A stretch of DNA of 13,675 nucleotides from Planctomycetota bacterium (lineage in GTDB: Bacteria; Planctomycetota; Phycisphaerae; FEN-1346): assembly GCA_026386995.1 (NCBI GenBank), contig JAPLMO010000319.1, forward strand, positions 1 through 13,675. The letters are read 5' to 3'. Shown piece by piece: positions 6,458 through 13,022 of the stretch (the stretch's first letter is position 1; the number at the start of each line of letters is the position of its first letter). Made by a program: the position numbers and the translations under genes. The notes under the pieces were generated by a model. That model was not told where the DNA came from, did not search any database, and worked only from the letters and a program-made list of their open reading frames with translations.

Positions 6458-6580
6458 GAAGACGTGTTCCGGGGCCGCGGGGCCGCGGAGTGCGGTCGGA
6501 CGCGTTCACCGTAGCCGCACGGGGGCACGTCAGACGCAGGCTTCACAATAGGGGTCAGGCATCACGAAGGAGTTAGGTAC

Positions 6581-6859
6581 ATGGCGAAGGCAAAGACGAA
6601 GTCGCAGATCATGAAGGACCTGGCGGAGAAGACCGGACTGAAGAAGAAGGAAGTCGTCGCCGTCATCGAGACGCTCGTGGCGATGGCGTACAAGGAAGCC
6701 AAAAACAGCTTCACCATCCCGGGCCTCGGGAAACTCGTCGTCGTCAATCGCAAGGCCCGCATCGGCCGCAACCCCGCCACCGGCGAACAGATCCAGATCC
6801 CGGCCAAGCGGGTCCTGAAGTTCCGTATCGCTAAGGCCGCCAAGCAGGCCTGCCTGTAA
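6581..6859 (+). CDS. HU/IHF-family DNA-binding protein
   Basis: A 92-residue basic protein of the size of HU, which bends DNA and compacts the nucleoid as a dimer. The N-terminal helical part (SQIMKDLAEKTGL, about 8-20) is followed by FTIPGLGKLVVVNRKAR. The DNA-binding arm signature GRNPATGEQIQIPAKR (63-78) is canonical, with the intercalating proline (Pro66) of the RNP loop in place. The C-terminus KFRIAKAAKQACL closes the fold as in HU. A Lys/Ala-rich start (MAKAKTK) is slightly extended relative to E. coli HU. AAGGAG at 6567-6572, 8 nt before ATG, fixes the start. The gene appears monocistronic, with a terminator 32 nt after the stop. HU versus IHF cannot be decided from this sequence alone. 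Confidence 0.93.
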   Translation: MAKAKTKSQIMKDLAEKTGLKKKEVVAVIETLVAMAYKEAKNSFTIPGLGKLVVVNRKARIGRNPATGEQIQIPAKRVLKFRIAKAAKQACL

Positions 6860-6890
6860 GCCACGGCGGCAACCATTTTCTGACGCAAGG

Positions 6891-6927
6891 GGCCGACCCG
6901 AATTCGGGACGGCCTCTTTGTCTTTTT
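6891..6927 (+). terminator. Rho-independent terminator of the HU-like gene
   Basis: The inverted repeat 6891-6914 pairs GGCCG with CGGCC, skips one A/A mismatch, and continues with CCCGAATTCGGG. A T-rich tail (TCTTTGTCTTTTT, 6915-6927) follows. Location and structure fit intrinsic termination for the gene ending at 6859. Confidence 0.7.
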
Positions 6928-6955
6928 GAACGCCCCTCTTGCGACAGTCACCGCC

Positions 6956-7095
6956 ACTACAACGCCACTTGGGCAACTTTCGCGCGGCGGGTCTCCCGAC
7001 CCGCCGCGCCAACCGCGTTCTGGTGGCCCCCAGGCCCGTTTCTTGCGCGGCGGGTCGGGAGACCCACCGCGCAAATCCCGAAGTGGCGTTGTAGT
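6956..7095. mobile_element. Family E composite element E3: MITE-like, two inverted hairpins
   Basis: This 140-bp element has perfect 15-bp terminal inverted repeats (ACTACAACGCCACTT at 6956-6970 and its complement at 7081-7095). Inside, hairpin one (6982-7009) has a 12-bp stem with loop TCCC. Hairpin two (7045-7072) is its reverse complement with loop GGGA and one stem mismatch. The layout is the same as E2, but the spacer between hairpins is much shorter and unrelated. No clear target duplication was seen. It contains no gene. Confidence 0.75.
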
Positions 7096-7102
7096 ACTAG
7101 CA

Positions 7103-7696
7103 GGTCGTCGGGGTGATACGCCTCGATATGAAAACCAGATCGTGTGACGCGGTGCTCAGTGGGAGTATGAGGCCTGCGGCGGCCAATCAACCTTTGTCCG
7201 ATGCGGGAGGGAAGCCCGCCCGAACACGCGGCCGCAGGGCCAGGACCGGCGGTGGGACGCCGGCCGCCCGCTTCACCGCGCCCGGCGCCACAGGGGCGGT
7301 CCTCAAGAACCTGCGCCGAGCCTAACGCTTCAGTCCATCTTCCGGCTTTCCGCAGCCCACGGTGGGGTGCCGTTTCAGGGCCGCAGACACTGCCCAACCT
7401 TCTATGCTCATTTCGTTGTCGCGTTCGCCGTACGACCGGCCCTCGCCGAGGGGACTGCCGAAGGATCGGCAGAAAAGGCACATCGGGAGTTAGCGGCGAT
7501 GCCGTCGGTTTCAGCAAATCGCGCTCGTGACAATTCCCTGTCCTCCACCATCGAACCTGCCCCGTGTCACGCCATGCCCGCGACTGTCCCGGCGGCCCGC
7601 GAGGGAACGTACGGGCCGCTTTGTCGGAGGTCTACGGGCGTGACGCGGGCACAGACTTCTCGCGCACGCAGGGTTGACGGCGATTCCGGCGAACGC
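7103..7696. other. 594-bp stretch with several hairpins and no credible gene
   Basis: No recognisable protein was found in any frame. Several inverted repeats are visible: 7171-7180 with 7231-7241 (10 bp, one bulge) enclosing GCGGG/CCCGC (7203-7219); CCGGCG/CGCCGG (7246-7263); 7275-7283 with 7293-7300; CCCTC/GAGGG (7440-7452); CTGCCGA/TCGGCAG with an AGGA tetraloop (7455-7472); and GCGGCCCG/CGGGCCGC (7592-7619). They could belong to a structured RNA, to decayed repeats, or to chance at this GC content. Conserved motifs of RNase P RNA, tmRNA and SRP RNA were looked for by eye and not found. None of the hairpins has a T-run that would make a convincing terminator for the leftward gene at 7697. 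Confidence 0.35.
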
Positions 7697-8518
7697 TTAG
7701 CCGCGCGTCTTCTTGGCGCGGGAGCGACGGGCCTGGATCAGCGTGATCGCCCCGCCCACGAGCATCAGAGTGAGCGAAGCCGGCTCCGGGGCCGGGGCCG
7801 GGGTGCCTAGGCCGTCGGATGCCCAGTTGACGGCGTTGCCGAGCAACTGGTTGAAGTCGACGCTGGTCACCGCGTTGGTGGTGTCGCCGAAGATACTTCC
7901 GAACGACGCGACCTTTGCGCCGGTGACGCCGCCGAAATTGATCCCCGTCCAGCCAACAAGGCCGGCGCCTCCAGAGGCCGTGTAGAACGTGGTCGCGCCG
8001 GTCTTCGGTGTAAGGTACGTCCCGAAGCCGGAATGATTATCGCCGTTGAACAACACGGCCTTCGTGCCGAGCACGTCATTCATCAACGCATCGGCCGTGG
8101 ACCGCGTGTACGTCCGCGCAGCGGTGGTGATCCAACCGGACTGAGTGGCAGGCAGAATGGCAGACAGCGTGCTGGGGGGGTTCCAGATGAGCCATTCGCC
8201 GGTGACCAAACCCTTGCCGCCCTTGACGAAGTTGACCAGGTTCGTCTGGCCGTCGCTCGGGATGGTGGGCGGGAGACTGCCGCCCATATTCAGGAGGACG
8301 ACGTTGGCGGCGCCGAAATTGGTGGTCCCGCTAAGGGCTGTCGGGGCGACGCCGTTAATGACGGTGTACCCGCGTGCTGTCATCACGCCACTCAGCAGCG
8401 TATACTCTCCGGCAGAACCGCCCGATGAAATGTAGACCGTCAAGGCGCCAAATGCCTGTCCCCCGACCAGCAGACTCGCCACTGCAACTGCCACCACCGC
8501 GATGATTGTCCTGAACAT
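7697..8518 (-). CDS. PEP-CTERM exported protein with a GATase/ThuA-like core (inferred)
   Basis: A 273-residue exported protein. Residues 1-24 form a signal peptide (FRTIIAVVAVAVASLLV, then QAFG). The C-terminus is a textbook PEP-CTERM sorting signal: PEP at 244-246, a hydrophobic segment to about 261 and a basic ARRSRAKK tail. An exosortase would cut there and attach or release the protein at the cell surface; none is in this window. The middle (about 26-235) reads as alternating strands and helices with VVLLNMGGSLP (73-83), FVKGGKGLVTGEW (97-109) and NAVNWASDG (228-236). This resembles class-I glutamine amidotransferase-like or ThuA-like sandwich domains, but no catalytic Cys is present, so this is only an inference. 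AAGGAG 8 nt before the ATG at 8518 fixes the start. Confidence 0.88.
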   Translation of the reverse strand: MFRTIIAVVAVAVASLLVGGQAFGALTVYISSGGSAGEYTLLSGVMTARGYTVINGVAPTALSGTTNFGAANVVLLNMGGSLPPTIPSDGQTNLVNFVKGGKGLVTGEWLIWNPPSTLSAILPATQSGWITTAARTYTRSTADALMNDVLGTKAVLFNGDNHSGFGTYLTPKTGATTFYTASGGAGLVGWTGINFGGVTGAKVASFGSIFGDTTNAVTSVDFNQLLGNAVNWASDGLGTPAPAPEPASLTLMLVGGAITLIQARRSRAKKTRG

Positions 8519-8613
8519 GTTCCCTCTCCTTCTGCTGCACAACCCCCAGTTTGTCTCGCCGAACCCGACCGCACTCCCACGCACGGTCACAGACCGATTC
8601 AGCGCGCACTATC

Positions 8614-8645
8614 CTCATAGAATGCCCACAATGGGCATACTCATA
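8614..8645. promoter_or_regulatory. Palindrome flanked by direct repeats upstream of the PEP-CTERM gene
   Basis: A 7-bp inverted repeat ATGCCCA-CAA-TGGGCAT (8622-8638) is bracketed by direct copies of CTCATA (8614-8619 and 8640-8645). It lies about 100 bp before the PEP-CTERM start. It may be an operator for a dimeric regulator or a leader hairpin; no regulator can be assigned. Confidence 0.4.
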
Positions 8646-8832
8646 CCACTAATGGGGTAAAGGTCGAGGGCAAGCCCTGGAACTGGAGGCCTTGTAGCCT
8701 AGGCAGGCTTAAGGACACTCCCCCTTTTGAAGTCGCACTCGGCAGGAAAACTCGCGCGGTCCCCACCGCGCCATGCCCAGTGCGGGCCACGCCTCAGGCG
8801 CTTCTTCCCCTTTAACTCCCAACTCCCATGTA

Positions 8833-8860
8833 TATGTAGCACATAAAACGCGTTTGTCAA
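8833..8860 (-). promoter_or_regulatory. Candidate promoter for the PEP-CTERM gene
   Basis: On the minus strand a perfect TTGACA (8855-8860) is followed after 16 nt by TACATA (8833-8838), a weak -10 in an AT-rich stretch. It would give a long leader of about 310 nt including the palindrome at 8614-8645. A nearer promoter was not obvious. The local drop in GC supports a regulatory role. Confidence 0.4.
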
Positions 8861-8988
8861 ATTCCGCGGCCGTTTTTTTCAAAATACTTCGCGCGCGGCC
8901 CCATTTTGGTGCGGGATTTGCGGTCTGGGTAAACTGGGTAACCCTATTTCAGGATCTTTGGGGCACGGCGGAGGGCACTGACCTTCAG

Positions 8989-10377
8989 TTACCGCGCCAA
9001 GAGGGCCCAGAAGGCCCCATCGTGGTCGGCGCCGGGGAGGATAAGATCCGACCGCACGAGTCGCCAAGCGGGGGCTTGCTTGAGGAAGCGGCCGACGACC
9101 TCGTCGTTCTCCTCGCGCTCGAGGCTGCACGTTGAGTAAACCATCCGACCGCCCGGTCGCACCAGCCCCGCCGCCCGCGCGAGGAGTTCTCCTTGAACCC
9201 TGGGCAACTCAACGAGGTCGTCCGGGCGCAGGCGCCAGCGGACCTCCACCCGCCGCGCCAGGACGCCCGTGTTCGAGCACGGCGCATCCACCAGCGCCGC
9301 ATCAAATCCGCCGGGCGGCACGGCCGAGGCCACCTCGTCCGCCAGGCAAACCGTCACGCTTGCCAAGCCGCGCGCAGCAACGACCTCGCGGATCGGTGCG
9401 AGTTTGTCCTCGCTGCGGTCGCAGGCGACGACGCGCCCGCGGTCGCCCATCGCCTCGACGATCTGCGTCGTCTTCGTGCCCGGCGAAGCGCAGAGGTCCA
9501 GAACATTTTCGCCCGGCGCCGGCGCCAGCGCCTCAACGGCCCGCATGGCCGCGGGGTCCTGCACCGTCAGCGACCCTTCGGTAAGGATCGTTTCGAGTCG
9601 CTCCGGCTCGATCTCCGACACGTCAACCGAACCCGCGTGCGCGCCCTCGACCAATTCGCCGGGCGCCAAGTAGGACTCGCGGATCGGGTTGACTCTCGCA
9701 AATACGTGCGGCCGCCGATTGCTCCAGCAGCAAATCTCCTCCGCCCGCTCGCCGAACGCCGCCAGCCACCGCGCCACCAGCCAGTCCGGAAACGAGTACG
9801 CCGCACCAAGATAGGCCGCGCGGCTCTCCTTCGGGTCGGGCAGGACGGGCTCTCTGAGTCGCACCACGCCGCCCTCCGGATGCGGCAGGGCGTCGCGCGA
9901 CAGGCGGCCCTCGATGTCGCGCCCCACGATCAGCCGCGAGAGGCCCCGCAACACGCCATTGACGAACCCGGCGGCCTTGTCGCCGCTTCGTGTGCCGCCG
10001 GTCCGCCGCGCGGCCTGGGCGGCCTCGTTGACCACGGCGTAGGCGGGGACGCGGTCAAGGAACAGCAGTTGAAACGCCCCGAGTTCAAGGATGCGCCTGA
10101 GGGGCGGCTGGATCGAGCCCTCGCGCCCGCGGCCGCCTCGCACGTGGCTGATGACCAGGCGAAGCGTCCGCCTGTGCCGGATCGCACCGGCGGCCAACTG
10201 AAGGGCCAATCCGCGATCGCGCGGATCCAGGTCGAAGTGCTTGAAGATGTCGTGGAGTTCGTCGCGTAGCAGCCCTGCCCCCGCCTCAACTCGGGCCAGG
10301 GCCTCCAGGGCCGCATTGCGGGCAGAGAGGTTGTGAGGGGCGTTTTCTTCGGGCACGGGTTTCTCGCCTGACTCCAC
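8989..10377 (-). CDS. rsmB: 16S rRNA (cytosine-C5) methyltransferase, RsmB/Sun family
   Basis: A 462-residue protein (slightly longer than E. coli RsmB, 429) that transfers a methyl group from SAM to a cytosine (C967 in E. coli) of 16S rRNA. The N-terminal NusB-like helical RNA-binding domain (about 15-150) contains SARNAALEAL and AGFVNGVLR. The Rossmann methyltransferase domain shows motif I VLDLCASPGTKTT (292-304). It also has motif IV DAPCSNTGVLARR (364-376, Cys367) and motif VI YSTCSLEREEN (414-424, Cys417). The two cysteines are the release and nucleophile residues of the family. PCSNTG replaces the common PCSGTG. The start is uncertain: GTG at 10377 is used here, and GTG at 10356 (with AGGCGAG upstream) is the main alternative. 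Farther upstream the frame enters hairpin E4. It is the last gene of the def cluster. Confidence 0.92.
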   Translation of the reverse strand: MESGEKPVPEENAPHNLSARNAALEALARVEAGAGLLRDELHDIFKHFDLDPRDRGLALQLAAGAIRHRRTLRLVISHVRGGRGREGSIQPPLRRILELGAFQLLFLDRVPAYAVVNEAAQAARRTGGTRSGDKAAGFVNGVLRGLSRLIVGRDIEGRLSRDALPHPEGGVVRLREPVLPDPKESRAAYLGAAYSFPDWLVARWLAAFGERAEEICCWSNRRPHVFARVNPIRESYLAPGELVEGAHAGSVDVSEIEPERLETILTEGSLTVQDPAAMRAVEALAPAPGENVLDLCASPGTKTTQIVEAMGDRGRVVACDRSEDKLAPIREVVAARGLASVTVCLADEVASAVPPGGFDAALVDAPCSNTGVLARRVEVRWRLRPDDLVELPRVQGELLARAAGLVRPGGRMVYSTCSLEREENDEVVGRFLKQAPAWRLVRSDLILPGADHDGAFWALLAR

Positions 10378-10394
10378 CGCTCCATCTTCACTTT

Positions 10395-10487
10395 GCGCGG
10401 CGGGTCTCCTGACCCGCCGCGCATGTTGTCGTGTGCGGGCGCAATCCTGCCGCATTCTTGCGCGGCGGGTCCGGAGACCCGCCGCGC
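10395..10487. repeat. Family E hairpin pair, copy E4
   Basis: Two perfect 12-bp-stem hairpins, 10395-10422 (loop TCCT) and 10460-10487 (loop CGGA), are separated by 37 bp. The right side continues into GGTGGCGTTACGCTACTA (10497-10514), resembling the right terminal repeat of E2/E3. The left end has no matching repeat and abuts the rsmB start. It fills the gap between the DUF116 gene and rsmB. Confidence 0.75.
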
Positions 10488-10511
10488 CAAGGTTTGGGTG
10501 GCGTTACGCTA

Positions 10512-10946
10512 CTATCGCAGGAACCACCGGACGGCCTTCTCGACCTCGTCCATCTGGACGGTCGTGTCCTTGCACTTCCCGACCGGCCAGGCAATGGTCT
10601 TCGCCAGGACGGCCTTCGGGAGGGACGCAAAGACGCCCTCGCGCAGTACCTTCTCGCAGGCGACGGCCACGATGGCCTTGATGCCGGGGGCCTTAGACCG
10701 CTCCGCCGCCTGGTGCCCGCCCGTGGCCATGAAGACCTGGACGCCGTACTTGTCCCGCAAGTCCAGGAATCGGCAAACCGCGCACTGGCCGCAGCGGGCG
10801 CAGCCGCTGAGCGTCTCGTCCAATTTCCGCTGGCAGGCGGACCGCTGAAGGCACCGCGAGAAAAGGACGAGGAGTTCCGCAGGCTTGCACCGCGTGCGGC
10901 GAAGGTGGACCGCCAGATTATTCAGCGCGATTAGCGTTTTGTCCAT
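10512..10946 (-). CDS. DUF116 family protein, cysteine-rich
   Basis: A 144-residue protein with nine cysteines. The DUF116 pattern is clear: CLQRSAC (32-38), CARCGQC (49-55) with a further Cys58, YGVQVFMATGG (67-77), IVAVACEK (92-99) and GKC (123-125). The clustered cysteines suggest a metal or iron-sulfur site; the biochemical function of the family is not established. It lies between fmt and rsmB, all leftward, an arrangement I recall from other bacteria. That hints at a role tied to translation, as an inference from context. ATG at 10946 is preceded by a GTG at 10949, and neither has a strong Shine-Dalgarno. The stop is about 25 bp from hairpin E4. Confidence 0.85.
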   Translation of the reverse strand: MDKTLIALNNLAVHLRRTRCKPAELLVLFSRCLQRSACQRKLDETLSGCARCGQCAVCRFLDLRDKYGVQVFMATGGHQAAERSKAPGIKAIVAVACEKVLREGVFASLPKAVLAKTIAWPVGKCKDTTVQMDEVEKAVRWFLR

Positions 10947-10992
10947 CACAGATGAGTTTCCCGTTCATGGGCGACGCCGCCCACTCGAATTT

Positions 10993-11084
10993 GCGCGGCG
11001 GGTCTCCCGACCCGCCGCGCCGGCATACCGCGATTACACGTGATCACGCGCCATTTCTTGCGGCGGCTCAGGAAAGCCGCCGCA
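10993..11084. repeat. Family E hairpin pair, copy E5 (one arm diverged)
   Basis: Hairpin one (10993-11020) is the perfect 12-bp family palindrome with loop TCCC. Hairpin two (11059-11084) is a shortened variant, TGCGGCGGCT/AGCCGCCGCA with loop CAGGAA, still perfectly paired over 10 bp. No terminal inverted repeats were found. It occupies the gap between fmt and the DUF116 gene. Confidence 0.7.
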
Positions 11085-11102
11085 CAAAAAACTCCGTCAA
11101 TC

Positions 11103-12056
11103 CTACGCGCCAGTCAGGCGCGTACCTGCGGCGATGCGATAACCGCGGGCAAAGTCGACGGCGGGCATGGTCCGTTTGCCGGCGGGCGTCAGTTCCAGGA
11201 GCCGCACGGCCCCCTTGGCGGCCGCCACGTCGATCCCTTCGGGCCCGACGGCCACGATTGTCCCGGGCTCGCCCTTGCCGGCGGGCTCCACCAGGTGCGA
11301 CCGCGTCAGCACAAGCCTGAGTGGTCCCCTGCTGCCCAAGCCTGGCAAGGTCGTGGAGGCCCCCGGCCAGGGCATCATGCCGCGGATGCGGTTATGGACT
11401 TCCTGGGCGGGGCGGTTCCAGTCGATGACGCCGTCGGATTTTTTGAGGCGCGGCGCCATGGTGGCCTGGCTCTCGTTCTGGCGTCGGCGCTCGACCTCGC
11501 CGAGGGGGATTTCGCGGATGACCTCGGTCACAAGTCGCGCCCCGAGTTTCGAGAGGCGGTCGGCCAGGTTCCCGGCGGTTTCGTCAGGCTCGATGGGCGC
11601 GGCGCGCTGGCCCAGGATGTCGCCGGCGTCGATCTGGTCGACCATCGACATGACCGTCAGGCCCGTCTCCACTTCGCCGTTGATGATGGCCCAATTGATC
11701 GGGGCCGCGCCGCGATACTTCGGCAAGAGCGAGGCGTGCAGGTTGATCGCGCCGTGCGGCGTCAGCGACAGCAGTTCCGGCCCGATCTTCTGGCCGTAGG
11801 CGATAACCAGGACGAGGTCCGGCTTCAGGGCGCGCAGACGCCGGATGATCGGCTTGGCGTTCACGTCCTCAGGCTGAAGGACCGGGATCTCCCGCTCGCG
11901 GGCGAACAAGGTGACAGGGGAAATGCGGACGGCCTGCCCCCGACCGGCCGGACGGTCCGGCTGGGTCACGGCCAGGGCGATCTCCTGGCCCCCCTCGACG
12001 AGGGCCCGGAGCGTCGGCAATCCGAAAGTTCCCGATCCGGCGAAAACGATTCGCAT
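11103..12056 (-). CDS. fmt: Methionyl-tRNA formyltransferase
   Basis: A 317-residue cytoplasmic enzyme that uses 10-formyl-tetrahydrofolate to formylate initiator Met-tRNA. The N-terminal formyltransferase domain begins MRIVFAGSGTFGLPTL and contains the catalytic set Asn105, His107 and Asp143, within INLHASLLPKYRGAAPI (104-120) and VDQIDAGDIL (139-148). The C-terminal tRNA-binding barrel (about 208-317) has VIDWNRPAQEVHNRIRGM and the closing LLELTPAGKR motif. Length is normal (E. coli 315). The start at 12056 matches the family, although its Shine-Dalgarno is weak. It works directly with peptide deformylase, whose gene ends 155 bp upstream, with element F4 between them. Confidence 0.96.
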   Translation of the reverse strand: MRIVFAGSGTFGLPTLRALVEGGQEIALAVTQPDRPAGRGQAVRISPVTLFAREREIPVLQPEDVNAKPIIRRLRALKPDLVLVIAYGQKIGPELLSLTPHGAINLHASLLPKYRGAAPINWAIINGEVETGLTVMSMVDQIDAGDILGQRAAPIEPDETAGNLADRLSKLGARLVTEVIREIPLGEVERRRQNESQATMAPRLKKSDGVIDWNRPAQEVHNRIRGMMPWPGASTTLPGLGSRGPLRLVLTRSHLVEPAGKGEPGTIVAVGPEGIDVAAAKGAVRLLELTPAGKRTMPAVDFARGYRIAAGTRLTGA

Positions 12057-12077
12057 AATAGTGGCCTATATGGTATC

Positions 12078-12158
12078 GGGTGCCACGGTTGCGCCGTTCA
12101 GCAACCGTGCCGCCGTTCGACGCAGAGCACGGCTGCAAACAACGCAGCCGTGGCACCC
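12078..12158. repeat. Family F double-hairpin element, copy F4
   Basis: An 81-bp element with an 11-bp outer repeat (GGGTGCCACGG 12078-12088 with 12148-12158) and two inner hairpins: CACGGTTGC 12084-12092 with 12101-12109, and CACGGCTGC 12128-12136 with 12144-12152. The primary sequence differs clearly from F1-F3 but the architecture is the same. It lies between def and fmt, just before the fmt start. Confidence 0.8.
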
Positions 12159-12211
12159 AGCGCCTTGGATAATGTGCAATCTGAGTGACGCGTTACACTA
12201 GCGCTATCGTA

Positions 12212-12730
12212 CTATACCGCTTTAGCGGTCGTGCGGCGCTCGAAACGCTCTTCCATCTCCCGCAGGCGGCGCCGATGCGTCACGCGCTGGACGGTCGACA
12301 TGCGGTCCACCAGCAGCCGCCCGTCCAGGTGGTCCAACTCGTGCTGGACCGCCCGGGCCAGGATGGCGTCGGCGTCCAGTTCGCGGGTCTTGCCCTGCAC
12401 GTCCTGGAACCGGACCCGCACGCGGGTAAACCGCCCGACCTTGATGTAAATGCCCGGGAAACTGAGGCAGCCTTCCTCGGCCTCTTCCCAGCCGGAGGTC
12501 TGGACGAGTTCCGGGTTCACCAGGACAACCTCGTGGCTCGGCTTATCATCCGGCGCGACGATGGCGATCCGCTTCGTCATGCCCACCTGCGTGGCAGCCA
12601 GCCCCAGGCCGGCGCAAGCCCGCATCGTAACGATCATCTCCCGCGCCAAGTCAGCCAGGGCCTGGTCAAACGTTTCGACAGGCTCGGTCTGCTGCCGCAG
12701 AACGGGGTCGGGATATTGGCGAAGTTCCAC
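12212..12730 (-). CDS. def: Peptide deformylase
   Basis: A 172-residue metalloenzyme that removes the N-formyl group from nascent proteins. All three family motifs are intact: GLGLAATQVG (41-50, Gln48), EEGCLSFPG (85-93, metal ligand Cys88) and QHELDHLDG (129-137, ligands His130 and His134, catalytic Glu131). A charged Arg/Glu-rich helix forms the C-terminus (from about 152). The start is a GTG at 12730 with GGAG 7 nt upstream. It is the first gene of the leftward def-fmt-DUF116-rsmB cluster, behind a good promoter candidate at 12805-12833. Confidence 0.96.
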   Translation of the reverse strand: MELRQYPDPVLRQQTEPVETFDQALADLAREMIVTMRACAGLGLAATQVGMTKRIAIVAPDDKPSHEVVLVNPELVQTSGWEEAEEGCLSFPGIYIKVGRFTRVRVRFQDVQGKTRELDADAILARAVQHELDHLDGRLLVDRMSTVQRVTHRRRLREMEERFERRTTAKAV

Positions 12731-12804
12731 ACACTTTCTCCATGCGCCGCCGGGCCGCGGTCACCCGCACAAGGCCCCCCTTGCGGCGCTGGACCTCACA
12801 AGTG

Positions 12805-12833
12805 ATTATAGAATAGAGGCTGGGCCGCTACAA
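12805..12833 (-). promoter_or_regulatory. Promoter of the def-fmt cluster
   Basis: On the minus strand TTGTAG (12828-12833) and a perfect TATAAT (12805-12810) are separated by exactly 17 nt. The expected transcript start near 12798 gives a leader of about 68 nt to the def GTG. This is the best-matching promoter in the window. Confidence 0.65.
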
Positions 12834-12858
12834 GAGGCGTTTGCCGAGGCTTTTTCTC

Positions 12859-12889
12859 TTGACGCTCGTGCGACCGGGGCCGATATTAT
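12859..12889 (+). promoter_or_regulatory. Candidate promoter of the small RNA ahead of aspS
   Basis: TTGACG (12859-12864) is followed by GATATT (12882-12887, spacer 17) or TATTAT (12884-12889, spacer 19). It diverges from the def promoter, with the two -35 boxes about 25 bp apart. The predicted start near 12896 sits directly ahead of the hairpin RNA. Confidence 0.5.
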
Positions 12890-12895
12890 GAGGTC

Positions 12896-13005
12896 ATGAT
12901 GCGGCGACGCGCCAGTTCGGTTCCGGGCAATGATCGGTAGGGTCCGGGGCCGGTGCGCGCCGAGTGAGGTTGACGGCCTCGGGACGAAAGTCCTGAGGTT
13001 TTTTT
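12896..13005 (+). ncRNA. Probable ~110-nt structured RNA (sRNA or aspS leader)
   Basis: Between a promoter candidate and a strong terminator there is no convincing gene but one long hairpin. Pairs are 12902-12906 with 12958-12962, 12908-12913 with 12952-12957, and 12919-12928 with 12942-12951 (21 bp including four G-T pairs). There is a bulged A, a 5-nt bulge (AGTTC) and a 13-nt loop AATGATCGGTAGG. A single-stranded linker (12963-12976) joins it to the terminator hairpin. It could be an independent small RNA or an attenuator for aspS. A 14-codon frame from 12896 (ending NDR) overlaps it but is not convincing. SRP RNA, 6S and T-box motifs were not recognised. Confidence 0.5.
12977..13005 (+). 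terminator. Strong rho-independent terminator
   Basis: A 9-bp stem (CCTCGGGAC 12977-12985 with GTCCTGAGG 12990-12998, one G-T pair) is closed by a stable GAAA tetraloop and followed directly by seven T residues (12999-13005). It ends the transcript from 12896 and lies 111 bp before aspS. Confidence 0.85.
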
Positions 13006-13022
13006 GTTGTCGCCCGTAACAC

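Noticed and set aside
7103..7560. RNase P RNA or tmRNA in the hairpin-rich gap
   Set aside because: A minus-strand GCGGAAAGCCGG resembles the RNase P P4 motif slightly, but the other conserved blocks are missing; no tmRNA end motif is present.
7536..7562. tRNA T-arm-like GGTTCGAT on the minus strand
   Set aside because: No T stem, acceptor stem or anticodon arm can be built around it.
8675..8695. Sigma-54 type promoter before the PEP-CTERM gene
   Set aside because: TTGC is present on the minus strand but the required GG at -24 is not at the right distance.
9193..10269. Rightward 358-codon frame over rsmB, and a similar 382-codon frame at 11040-12188 over fmt
   Set aside because: Both lie antisense to clearly identified enzymes and show no motif of their own.
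12902..12998. SRP (4.5S) RNA, 6S RNA or T-box leader
   Set aside because: The conserved SRP apical motif with GGAAGCA-type loop, the 6S bubble layout and the T-box AGGGTGGNACCGCG sequence could not be found; only AGGGT matches part of the last.
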